DNA of 64,000 bases from Impatiens glandulifera. Taxonomy: Eukaryota; Streptophyta; Magnoliopsida; Ericales; Balsaminaceae. The position numbers and the translations under genes were made by a program. The stretch lies in assembly GCF_907164915.1 (NCBI RefSeq), contig NC_061868.1, forward strand, positions 23,803,819 to 23,867,818, written 5' to 3'. The notes below the pieces were generated by a model. The model searched no databases and was not told the origin of the DNA. It saw nothing but the letters and a program-made list of their open reading frames with translations. How positions within the stretch are numbered: the first letter of the stretch is position 1; every line of letters starts with the position of its first letter. Positions 23,007-31,852 of the stretch are shown one piece after another.

Positions 23007-23711
23007 ATGCCGAGCAGAACTCTGGGAAACTTTCTATGCATCGATTTCAACTCTTGCACGGGCATAAGGGACTGTACTACTAAGCAGAAACTCATGTATG
23101 AATCTCTTGTTGAAACCGGCCTTCAACCGTTTCTTGAAGAGGCCGGTCCCATTCTCCTAGACGATGTCAAGGCCTTCTTTCGAAGCGCCTGCATCAGAGA
23201 GAAGTATATCGTCTCTACTGTCAGAAACCACACGTTCTGGATCGACGAGGTTGAATTTGCCTCACTATTCGGTCTACCCACTGAAGGTTTCTCTGACTTT
23301 CCGCCTATTCAGGACCTTGCGGGAATTGAAACCGCGCAATACCTGTCGGCCACCCCCTCTCCGGTGGAACACTTTGGGCCAAAAACCCGACTTGCTAGTC
23401 ACGGTCAGCTACTGCTCGAAATCGTGACCCGGTCGATTCTGTGTCAATCACCTAATCAACGGTATTCTAGGAATACCTACAACATCATGACCCACATTCA
23501 TTGCGAATCGGCCATCAACTGGTCATCGGTCATATGGGAAAACCTAAAAAATATGGTGCTGACCAAGAAAGGTCTCGGGTATGCACCGCATATCAGCAAG
23601 CTGATTCTTGGGTACCGACCAGAGTTCGGACCGGGCACACCGGCTTCCTCTTCAAACATCCTCGACAGGGATTCGGCAATAGAACGAATCTGGAGAATGT
23701 CTTCTCAATAG
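23007..23711 (+). CDS. ORF-B: accessory protein, second paralogue, intact
   Basis: 234 residues from ATG 23007 (MPSRTLGNFL); in-frame upstream codons exist, but this ATG lies downstream of the TATA box and matches the length of the second copy at 52516. Visible blocks: VETGLQPFLEEAGPILLDDVKAFF (residues about 30-55, part of the family signature), FWIDEVEFASLFGLPTEGF, SPVEHFGPKTRL, INWSSVIWENL, GYAPHISKLIL, and FGPGTPASSSNIL. It is soluble-looking, with no membrane helix, zinc finger or protease motif. The pattern fits PF20167-like plant transposon proteins at moderate confidence. The biochemical role is unknown. Confidence 0.82.
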   Translation: MPSRTLGNFLCIDFNSCTGIRDCTTKQKLMYESLVETGLQPFLEEAGPILLDDVKAFFRSACIREKYIVSTVRNHTFWIDEVEFASLFGLPTEGFSDFPPIQDLAGIETAQYLSATPSPVEHFGPKTRLASHGQLLLEIVTRSILCQSPNQRYSRNTYNIMTHIHCESAINWSSVIWENLKNMVLTKKGLGYAPHISKLILGYRPEFGPGTPASSSNILDRDSAIERIWRMSSQ

Positions 23712-24268
23712 GCTGTACTTTACATTATTTCCGTATGCCTATATCTGTACCGAGTCTTATATCGGTTTCCTTTCTCTGCTATTTCTTGAATTTTAATATC
23801 ATTTCAGTTTAAATGACCGTGTCTTCTTAACTCTTTGAACATTTATCTAAGTAACCGGCTCACATCTTCAAACTATAACCGCGTTCTTTTCCGGTCACAT
23901 GAAATCTGCCAAATTTGTTAAAACTCTAATCACTCAAAATAACCAATTGAACTAAGAAACCGTTCAATCAATCGGCTTCGAAGAAACGAGTGCGTCATCA
24001 ATGACATAAGCAAAGGATTTTGGAGGGAAATCTCCCGCTCAAATTTGCCGCCCACCGTTTCGTGCTTTACAGCCCATAGTTTGGCGCCTCTTCCATTTTT
24101 GGAGGGAAAATTCCCGCCCATTATTGATGGGACGGTTGGGCTTCCAAACCGCATCTATAAAAAGGACCTTCGGTCATTTTATTTCATTCTCACGCGAATC
24201 TACTTTCTCTCTCTAAGATCTCTAACTCTTTTGAAGCGGTTCTCTCTCTCATTCTCAAATTCTTAAAC
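23712..24268 (+). promoter_or_regulatory. Candidate promoter of ORF-C with E2F-like and palindromic motifs
   Basis: TATA CTATAAAAAGG at 24155-24165, 104 bp before the ATG. Upstream are two GGAGGGAAA blocks (24022-24030 and 24101-24109), each running into a CTCCCGC or TTCCCGCC complement, and a TTTGGCGC at 24080-24087. TTTGGCGC and ATTCCCGCC resemble plant E2F sites. The second Sirevirus keeps GGAGGGAAAA and TATATAAAGG at the same place (about 53461 and 53543). The rest of the spacer is unremarkable. Confidence 0.5.
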
Positions 24269-26917
24269 ATGGGGCGTGATTCGGCTTTATTCAGACTCTA
24301 CTCTCAGGTGGATTTCGAGGAAATCCGGTTGAATGGTACGCCCGAGGCGAAGGAAGTTATTGACCGGTTAATCAAAACCGGTCTGGGATATTTCCTCGGC
24401 GGTCCCCATATTATATACAAAGATGCGGTCGAAGAGTTCTTCAAAACCGCAAGAGTCGCCTACGACAAGATCACCGCGACTGTATGCGGTTCACAAATAG
24501 AGATCACCGAAGCATTGGTGGCCGAGAGCTTGCATCTTCCAACAACCGGCCAGGATGCAACGGCAGAAATAGACCAGGACATCTTTGAGGCGGCTTGCTA
24601 CATTCTATCGGCATCCAATGAGCCGATCAAAACATCCGGGAGTAAACAAACGTTGAAGCCGGAGTTAATCCCGGTATGTGACATCTTCGCAAGGGCGATT
24701 CAGGCGAGGGGAGGAAACTTCAGCAACCTCACCAAAGACAAAATCAAGATGTTGATCGGTCTGATGGAGGGAAAAGAGGTCAACTGGGCAAGATCGGTGT
24801 TCAGTAACCTAATGGACATGGTAAAACCGGATTCAAACCGGTCGTGGGGATACGCCGTGCCACTCGGTAAGATCTTTCTCCATCTAAATCTCGACGTCGG
24901 TCCCGGCGTTGCAGTAGCAGAACGCTGCCTTATCAGATCAAGGCAATTCCTTGAAAGAACACAACCGGCCCCCAGCTCCACAGGTGGCCGAAAGAAGAAA
25001 GCCGCAAAGAAAGATGCCCCGGCCAAAGCAAAGACCGGAGGAAAAGGCAAAGAAAAGGTAACCTTCTTAGACCCACCACAACAAACAGAATATGAGGAGT
25101 GGGCCTCTGCGCAAACCGACACGGAGAGGACCGATGATAGAACGGTCAATGACGTCGATCATTCGGCTCGGAGTCCAAATAATGCCGAACCAAACACCAA
25201 CCCTGAGACCACCGAGGATAGAGAAGAGGGTGGTGAAGAAGAGGTTGATAAAGAAGCCGATATTGAAGGCGGCAACACAGAAAGGGAGGAGGCCGAAGAA
25301 GCAGAGGCCGATAGATTAGCCCAGAAAATCATTCAGGGCGTCAACAAGCGAGCCGAAGACGTTGAAGAGCTATACTTGGAGTGGCATGAGCACCGGTTCG
25401 GTATACCATATAGAGAAATCCTACCGGGCCACACGGAAAAGCAATGCATTGACAGATTGGAGGAAGTGGAGGACCTGATGATGAGCCTCACAAACTCCAA
25501 CACAATTCAAGAGGTACAAAGCCGAACTTGTCTCTTGTTACCGAGGATCCAACTTTGGAAACTAAGAAAGCGCATCCGGAAAATTAAGGAAGAGCTCAAC
25601 AAGACGGGATCGGTGGACACCGTAGCGCCGCGGGTGTTAACAAGGCTTGAAAAAGCCAAAAGGGAAATAATTCAAGAAATCGAGCGGCTGGAAACGATAT
25701 GCAGCCGAATGCAAGTACCGGTCTATACTGCTCCGGTAATCGAAAAGTTTCCGGTTAACTGTCTAACACCTCCAAGGGAGGATGCGGCACCGATCTTGGA
25801 GGATGCGGCACCGATCTTGGAGGATGCGGCACCGATTAGGGAGGATGCGGCACCATTAGAACTTCCAAAAGAGAATTCTGCACCGATAGAATCCAGTGAA
25901 AGAGCCGATCCAAATCTCACGGAGCAATCACCTCCCCCACCACCGGAAGTCACTGCTTCAGACCTTACTAAAGAATGGGCTGCTAAAGAATGGGTTGAGG
26001 ACCGACTTCAAAAGCTTGAAGCATCCATATCAGAACGGATCGATGACCGCATACAAGAACACAACGTGTCCGAGCTTCAACCATTCAAGGATAGATCCAA
26101 CAGAATAGTTGATTCGGCCCTGAAGTTCACCGATGTGACAAGGCTGCTTCTGGAAAAACATCAAGAACGACTCTCAGAACTCGGCATCGGTCTGTGGGAA
26201 GAAGCGGGTGAGCGCGAAAAATGTGTTCAGCGAACCGCAACTCTGGAGGATGTGACCTCCGATTTAAAGAAAGACTTTGAACGGGTCGACACGACACTTA
26301 ACCGGGTCTCCGAACTCGAGAAGACAAACGAGAGTCTCGTGGCCGAAGTAAAGGCACTTTCCGAACAGATGGCCGAAATTTTAAGGGCTAAGGTGAACGC
26401 GGACGACGCGGCTGTAGCAGCTGATGCTCAGGTGGCTAAAAGGGTCCAGGATGCGCTGGACGCCGAAGTTAGCAAAGATAAAGAGGCGCCGCGATCGTCT
26501 CAACTGACCGAAGCGGAAGTGGAAGCCGCACGACTTAAAAATGCTGAGGCCATATTCCCAGGGTTTGCTGAGAAAGTAGCCTCCCGAGCTGCGGAGGATG
26601 CCGCACGGTTGGAAAGGGAAGCATGGAGGCTGGACGGCTTCGCTAGGGAACACAAGAAGAAGAAGGCGGCCGCCTCAGCTTCAGCACCGAAAAAGAGACA
26701 GAGGGAGGCCCCTAAGAAAGTTCAGATAGCCGAGCTGCTCAAAGAGGTCTCTGAACCGGTCATTACGGGTACATCGCAGCAAGCCGACCAAGTCGAGGAT
26801 GAAGTCGAAGAACAGCTGCGGTCCCGATCTAAAAGGCGACGATCTTCCGAACCGACCGGGCAACAGCAACCGAAGAAGAAAAAGAAGACCGTCTATGACT
26901 TCACGGACTCTGAATAG
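24269..26917 (+). CDS. ORF-C: 882-residue accessory protein, third paralogue with coiled-coil extension, intact
   Basis: ATG 24269 follows a clear TATA box. Residues 1-235 are a paralogue of ORFs A and B: TGLGYFLGGPHIIYKDAVEEFF, EALVAESLHLPTTG, EVNWARSVFSNLMDMV, GYAVPLGKIFLHLNL, GPGVAVAER. Then a lysine-rich stretch (240-265), a long acidic Glu/Asp linker (270-345), an alpha-helical middle, a Pro/Glu segment with four 7-residue EDAAPI units (about 506-535), and a coiled coil (about 570-800). The C-terminus is basic (KRRRSSEP, PKKKKKT), which looks like a bipartite nuclear signal. There is no membrane segment, so it is not envelope-like by this criterion. Function unknown; a nuclear structural or DNA/chromatin-binding role is only inference. 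Confidence 0.85.
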   Translation: MGRDSALFRLYSQVDFEEIRLNGTPEAKEVIDRLIKTGLGYFLGGPHIIYKDAVEEFFKTARVAYDKITATVCGSQIEITEALVAESLHLPTTGQDATAEIDQDIFEAACYILSASNEPIKTSGSKQTLKPELIPVCDIFARAIQARGGNFSNLTKDKIKMLIGLMEGKEVNWARSVFSNLMDMVKPDSNRSWGYAVPLGKIFLHLNLDVGPGVAVAERCLIRSRQFLERTQPAPSSTGGRKKKAAKKDAPAKAKTGGKGKEKVTFLDPPQQTEYEEWASAQTDTERTDDRTVNDVDHSARSPNNAEPNTNPETTEDREEGGEEEVDKEADIEGGNTEREEAEEAEADRLAQKIIQGVNKRAEDVEELYLEWHEHRFGIPYREILPGHTEKQCIDRLEEVEDLMMSLTNSNTIQEVQSRTCLLLPRIQLWKLRKRIRKIKEELNKTGSVDTVAPRVLTRLEKAKREIIQEIERLETICSRMQVPVYTAPVIEKFPVNCLTPPREDAAPILEDAAPILEDAAPIREDAAPLELPKENSAPIESSERADPNLTEQSPPPPPEVTASDLTKEWAAKEWVEDRLQKLEASISERIDDRIQEHNVSELQPFKDRSNRIVDSALKFTDVTRLLLEKHQERLSELGIGLWEEAGEREKCVQRTATLEDVTSDLKKDFERVDTTLNRVSELEKTNESLVAEVKALSEQMAEILRAKVNADDAAVAADAQVAKRVQDALDAEVSKDKEAPRSSQLTEAEVEAARLKNAEAIFPGFAEKVASRAAEDAARLEREAWRLDGFAREHKKKKAAASASAPKKRQREAPKKVQIAELLKEVSEPVITGTSQQADQVEDEVEEQLRSRSKRRRSSEPTGQQQPKKKKKTVYDFTDSE
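25785..25860 (+). repeat. 21-bp coding repeat in ORF-C
   Basis: About 3.6 units of a 21-bp repeat containing GAGGATGCGGCACCGAT, encoding EDAAPI(L/R) in frame. The near-identity of units points to recent slippage. Confidence 0.9.
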
Positions 26918-27270
26918 GGACTATCCTTCTTTTTCTTATTGGCCTTAGTATTTCTATATATTTTGTCTTTTCCGGTCATCTATATATAAATATATAAAGT
27001 TATTTTTGAATCCGGCCTTATTTTGCATTTCTACTTAGTTTTGATAATTTTAAATAAAATAATCAAAAAGGGAGAAATTGTTAGATAAAAGATAAAGACT
27101 CTTCAAAAGATAAAGACTCTTCCAAAAGTTTTCTCAAAATTTTCTCTCAAAATTTTTCGACAAATTCTCTAAGTCTTTTTCAAAAACCGGACAAACAAAA
27201 CAACTGGCCTACGGTTGCAAACTTACATGATTTTGATAATTTTAAATAAAATAATCAAAAAGGGAGAAAT
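26918..27270 (+). repeat. Duplicated polypurine-tract module before the 3' LTR
   Basis: The module TTTTGATAATTTTAAATAAA + AATCAAAAAGGGAGAAAT occurs twice, with its purine run at about 27065-27080 and 27256-27270, some 190 bp apart. The first copy is itself followed by TGTTAGATAAA, the first bases of the LTR. Multiple polypurine tracts upstream of the 3' LTR are a known Sirevirus trait. Confidence 0.85.
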
Positions 27271-28585
27271 TGTTAGATAAATTCAGACCGGTTCAAATAA
27301 ACCTAACTTAAATAAACTTCCCATGCAGGAACAAGGAACCGGACCGAATGAAAGAACCGACTAAAGAAACCAAACCGGTCAAGCTACCAAACCGACCAAG
27401 AGTACTCGGAACGTGACGGCACAAAGAACGGATCGGCCAAAGCTTAAAACCGGAATCATCAAACAGCTGATCATCCACAAGACAAGAATAACCGGAAGAA
27501 GTCCGGTTACATCACTACCAAAAGACATTCGGCCAAGTCAAATGACCGACCAGTACAAGAAGACAATTCGGGTATCTGTTGAGAACGATACCAAAGGAAC
27601 AGACTGAATACTTCCATATCCATGCAAGTCTGAGGAAAGACTGTAGGCTGCAGAAGACAGTACTACCGGATCCTTCCACTTCGGGATAAGACAGAAAGGA
27701 AATCTTCCAAGTACAGACAACTGTCCAACAGACAATGCCTACATCAAGTAAAAGACAAACCCGGCAGGTTTGTCTTACACACCGGAAGAACAGACCGCCA
27801 GGTCTGAGACAATACCAGGTCTAAGGTTGACCGTCAGGTCTGAGGAAACGACCGCAGGTCTGAACCTCTGAAACACTGAATCACTGCACCTCTGATCAGC
27901 CAATCAGATTCAAGGCAGTGAAATATGACCGTTGGCATATTTCACCTATAAAAAGGGGTAGCTGAAGAAGAGTAAATGCAGTGACTTAAGCGGGACATAC
28001 ATTGGGATAACGAGCGCTGAGAGCATTTACTACAAGTGATAAGATTGTGCTGTTTTAGAAAGCCTAAGTGTTAAAAGTTACAGTGTGTTCTACAATTTCG
28101 GTGTAAGTTGTAAGAGTATTATCGAGCAGGAAATAAGTCTCGATCGGTTTGGACTTGTATTCCTTAGTGAATATCCTTCTCGCGGTTTCGAGAGGAAGGG
28201 GTGACGTAAGAGTTTTATCTCCGAACATCCATAAAACTTGTCTTGTTATTTACTTTCTGCCGGCTTCATTATCTAACCAACTAACTTAACCACACCGCTC
28301 CAAACCGACTCTATACTAACCATACCGAATATCCAGATTACCAAAACCGACCCACAATTTCCAAATCTCCATCATCCGAAACCGGCCTCGTCTATCAAAC
28401 AAGCGTGCCGCTTCAACCTGAAAGCAAACCTCTTCCGCGCTTGAACCTAGTTCAAGGGTTTGTGACAGGTTGTGTAGTATTGAAACCCCGGTGTTAATCT
28501 CTAACCAGATTAATCACCACCCTTCGAGTGTGAACCGCTAACCGGTCCAACCCCCGGTCCTCTAGCGGCGACCTAGATCCTAACA
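27271..28585 (+). repeat. Sirevirus 1 3' LTR
   Basis: 1315 bp, TGTTAG...CCTAACA, TATA at 27946-27956. It is complete and uninterrupted, and its right flank AGTCC repeats the left flank of the element. Confidence 0.96.
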
Positions 28586-30895
28586 AGTCCTAAGTTAGGT
28601 GTCAAGGTCAATCCTAGGTCAAGTAACAATGTCAGTCTTAGGTTAATTTGGTCTAGGTCAGTTTTGTCGGTCTTAAGCCAATTCTGTCGGTCTTAGGCTC
28701 ACGATCCTGGGGAGATTCCCTCGGTCCTAGGTCAATTTCCTTGGTCCTAAGGAAAAATTTTAGGACCGGGTTTTCCTTTTTTGGTTTGAAACTTCAGAAG
28801 GCCATAACTTTTGATTGGGATGTCTAAATCACAATCTGTATGTTGCACTAGGTTCATATGATCATGAAGAACAAAATCCCTAACATAAATCACGATTTTG
28901 AAGATCATAAGAGAATCAATTTTAAAACACCATTTCTAGGTCAAATTTTGGGATCTTTTAAATTAGGCCATTTCAAGGCCTGATTTTTGTTCCATTAGCT
29001 TTGAAATGATGAATATAACTAATACAAACCAAAACAAGAACATTATTACATCATTAAAATGGTTTTTGAAGATTGAATCAAAATCTAACTTTTTTAAAAA
29101 AAACCAAATTTGATCAAACATGTTCAAAATGGTGAAACAGTCACTTGGAATTCATCTGTACATGTTAAGAATCATGTATAGCTACTAACTAAATCAACAA
29201 ATCCAACTTAGAAACAAGAACACGAAATTTCAAAAATCCATATTTTTAAACTTTTTTTCAAAATTTCAATTTGATCAAACATGATTAAAACATGATTACA
29301 GTTACATAGAAATTATCCCAACATGTTTATAAAGTTGTAATACAACTAATTGAACCAACAAAATCAGATTAAAAGAACGAACACATAATTTTCAAAATCC
29401 AAAATTTCAAGTTTTTTTCTCAAATTTTAGTTTGATCAAACATGATCAAAACTTGATTATAGTTGTATTTAAATCATTCAAACATGTATACAAACATGTA
29501 TAGCAACTTCTTGAAAAAAAAAATTGAGTTTAAACCAAGAACACAATATTTCAAAAAATTCAAGTTTTCAAGCTAATTTTCTATAATTTTTGATTAATGG
29601 AGATTTGATCTATCTTCTTTCAACAGAAAGCATATATATGATATATAGAACTATTCTTAACAAAGAAATTCCATAATCAACGTTCATAACAATATCAAAC
29701 CGATCAAACAACAAATTTTGAAAACATTCAAAAATTTCAATTACAAATCGAAAATCAAGGCTTCTAGAATCATACCAATAACTGGAAAACATTCTTGGGC
29801 AGTGTTGGAAGTGATCTAGAAGCCTGGATCAAAGTTTGGCTCACCGGAGAAAGTTTTTCAGAAAACTATTCTTAGTTAGAAATTCTAGGTCTTCGATCGG
29901 GGCGATTTGATGTGTAATTTGCAGTTATTGTTTGATGGGTTGGTAGTAGAAGGGTAGGGGGGCTATTTATAGTGCTCGAAGGTCGGCTATAGAAAGCCAA
30001 TTTGAGTCGTCTTTGATCACTGGCGTTTTTATCCCTAATTCGTGGCAGTCTTATCCTAGAGAAGATAAGACTTCTAGATAAGGGGAAAACGTAGGCATTG
30101 ACGAAGGGATCACGTGGGAGAAAAAATCAACGGATTTGATCGCATGTAGACGAAGCTAGAGCTTCTGGAAGAAACTCACTTGCGAGATCGTGATTCTGGC
30201 GACCCCTATGTCCCAGCGAAGAAGACGGCTGAAACAACGTCGTTTCCCATGATGTCATCTACATTACTTCTACGGTCAGCGATCTTGACTAACGAGTTAG
30301 TCCATCCCGTTAGTTGATCAGGTGCGGGCGCGCGCGCATGGTTCCGCTACAACTGGGTGTCTAGTGTGCTCTGGATTGTCGGATGAGATTTGGGCGCTCA
30401 TCTGATGGTCCAGGATTATATTGTAAAGTTTTAGACATAAAATTAGCTACACAGGATTATGCAGTTGTATTTTTATTGAAAAGGTTATTAAAATTCGAGT
30501 TTAATTCATTTTAAATCCATTTTTTCGCCAAAATATTTACAAAAAATATTTCTAAAATCATAATAACAATTATGATCATATTTTATTTTTTCAGAATTTT
30601 TAGGAATTTTGGGGTATTTTATTTAATTACTTTAAGCCACGGATTTAAACATAAATAATGATTAAATTATAATTAAATATTTTTAACCCCTTCCTTAGTC
30701 TAATTTGGGTAAAATATATATAAATATTTTATCCTCAAATTATTTTTGATATTTTAGAAAGTTTCCTTAATTAAGGTTTAATTATGACAATAATTAATCC
30801 TTAATTAGGTTTTAATTCCTTCTTTTAAGTTATTTTAAATATAAAAATCCCAAATACTATTTTAATATTATTAAACATAATAATATTATTTTACA
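28586..30895 (-). mobile_element. Tat-type LTR remnant (Tat-a), right part
   Basis: Continuation of 1-1070 across the Sirevirus. Read on the minus strand it has a TATA-like CTATAAATAGCC (about 29963-29974 in plus coordinates) followed by a pyrimidine/AC-rich leader and AT-rich sequence, as in Tat LTRs. A TG start on the minus strand is possible at 30895 (TGTAAAATAA) or at about 30455 (TGTAGCTAAT). To the right the Ulp1 pseudogene begins abruptly. I see no coding frame. The lineage call depends mainly on the left part. Confidence 0.5.
29040..29600. repeat. Diverged tandem repeat of about 170-180 bp
   Basis: Three to four imperfect copies share TTTGATCAAACATG (about 29108, 29270, 29431), then a TTCAAAATCCA-like block. 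The copies have many substitutions and short indels. It lies inside the Tat-a LTR remnant. Confidence 0.65.
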
Positions 30896-31094
30896 TATAT
30901 GGAAGCATTTCGCACATTGGTTGCATAAATTCATCAAGATTAACATAACATCCAAGATCGCAGTCATAAACGTTTATGCGCCACTCTTGTAGACGGACAA
31001 CGCAAAGTATCCAATGGAGGTTTTTTATGTTCATAGGAATATATATATCATCGCATAATTTCCAACTGATCAAAAAGCTTTTTTTATTGCCCAA
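30891..31094 (-). pseudogene. Ulp1/SENP-type cysteine protease (C48) fragment
   Basis: 67 codons with IYIPMNIKNLHWILCVVRLQEWRINVYDCD, the segment carrying the catalytic His (HW) and Asp of Ulp1-like proteases found in plant MULEs and DUF1985 genes. The sequence breaks off at about 30895 against the Tat-a LTR, before the catalytic Cys could occur. The protease is therefore truncated between Asp and Cys. It belongs with the DUF1985 piece at 39653-39919, on the same strand upstream. Confidence 0.75.
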
Positions 31095-31437
31095 GAAGTA
31101 ATCTATAAAGTTTCCTATGTCAATAAGAGCATGATCTTAAAGAAAATCTTTGTAATCAGAAATGAATCTAGGGCCGAGCCAACAATCTGTAATTGTGAAA
31201 TTATTTATGTCTTTGGATATAGCGAAAATCTTCTTCTCAGAATTAAGCATGCATCGATTTCATGCACGGTAGAAAACATTCAAAATACAATCTGTAATTG
31301 TGAAATTATTCTAACATTGAAGATGACTTGCCTGATCTTCCAGCCAGGCAAACCTTTTTAGCACTCTACGAAATAATGCCTTATCACCTTCCGAACTATG
31401 TAGATCAATTTTATTCTTGTCGGTGTTTGCAATTCAG
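31095..31437 (-). other. Degenerate interior of the DUF1985/Ulp1 gene
   Basis: Between the Ulp1 fragment and the charged linker. It contains a twice-repeated AATCTGTAATTGTGAAATTATT (about 31180 and 31288, 20+ nt match), but no frame that I can assign. Confidence 0.4.
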
Positions 31438-31839
31438 TCATGTTTGCAATTCAGTCAGCAGTTCATCTTCATATTTGAGAAGGGGATTGACGATCATATG
31501 ATCATTTAACTTTGGTAGTCTTAGATTATGGTTGGTCATGTCTGGATTATTCATCGACTTCCTTGTCCTCCGTAAGACAAATACGATTTTAGGAGGAGTA
31601 TTGAACAGTTTCAAATTATCGTCCTCCTTTTCCTTCCATTTTCTTTTCATCCATTTCTTCACTACCTTCTTTACTGGCTTTTTCTTCACTACCTTCTTCA
31701 CCTTATTCACCTTCTCCTCCTTTTCCTTCTTCTCTTCAATCAGATCATTCTCAACGTTCTCAATGTTCTCCATCGGATCCTTCTCAACGTTCAAAATGTT
31801 CTCCATCGGATCCTTCTCAACGTTCTCAATGTTCTCCAT
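31438..31839 (-). pseudogene. Charged repeat linker of DUF1985/Ulp1 gene, downstream half
   Basis: 133 codons on the minus strand with repeated MENIENVEKDP units (33-bp DNA repeats), then a lysine-rich stretch and a region ending LLKYEDELLTELQT. The same ENVEKDLMENIENVE repeat resumes at 38040-38188 on the other side of the copia element, showing that one repeat-rich gene was split by the insertion at 31853-38034. Confidence 0.7.
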
Positions 31840-31852
31840 CGGATCATTCTCA

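Larger units (their letters stand above)
1071..28585 (+). mobile_element. Sirevirus 1: giant Ty1/copia retrotransposon with three extra ORFs, hosting a nested Tat element
   Basis: The element has TG...CA LTRs of 1315 bp. The 5' copy is interrupted at 1783-15485; its two parts (712 + 603 bp) sum exactly to the 3' LTR length. It has an initiator-Met-type primer site (TGGTATCAGAGC), a CCHC gag, and protease-integrase-RT-RNase H in Ty1/copia order. RT and protease motifs (YVDD followed by [14 protein letters not shown]) match the Sirevirus (Maximus/SIRE) group. Without the guest it is about 13.8 kb, large even for Sireviruses; the excess is about 6 kb between RNase H and the 3' LTR, holding ORFs A, B and C. 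The LTR copies differ at roughly 14 of 1315 positions by eye, so the insertion is recent. Pol carries a stop and a frameshift, so this copy is defective. Confidence 0.93.

Noticed and set aside
24700..25149. 149-codon minus-strand frame
   Set aside because: Antisense shadow of ORF-C; Ser/Leu/Phe-rich as expected from the reverse of charged codons.
24269..26917. ORF-C as an envelope protein
   Set aside because: No hydrophobic signal or membrane-spanning stretch; the chain is highly charged, with nuclear-type basic clusters.
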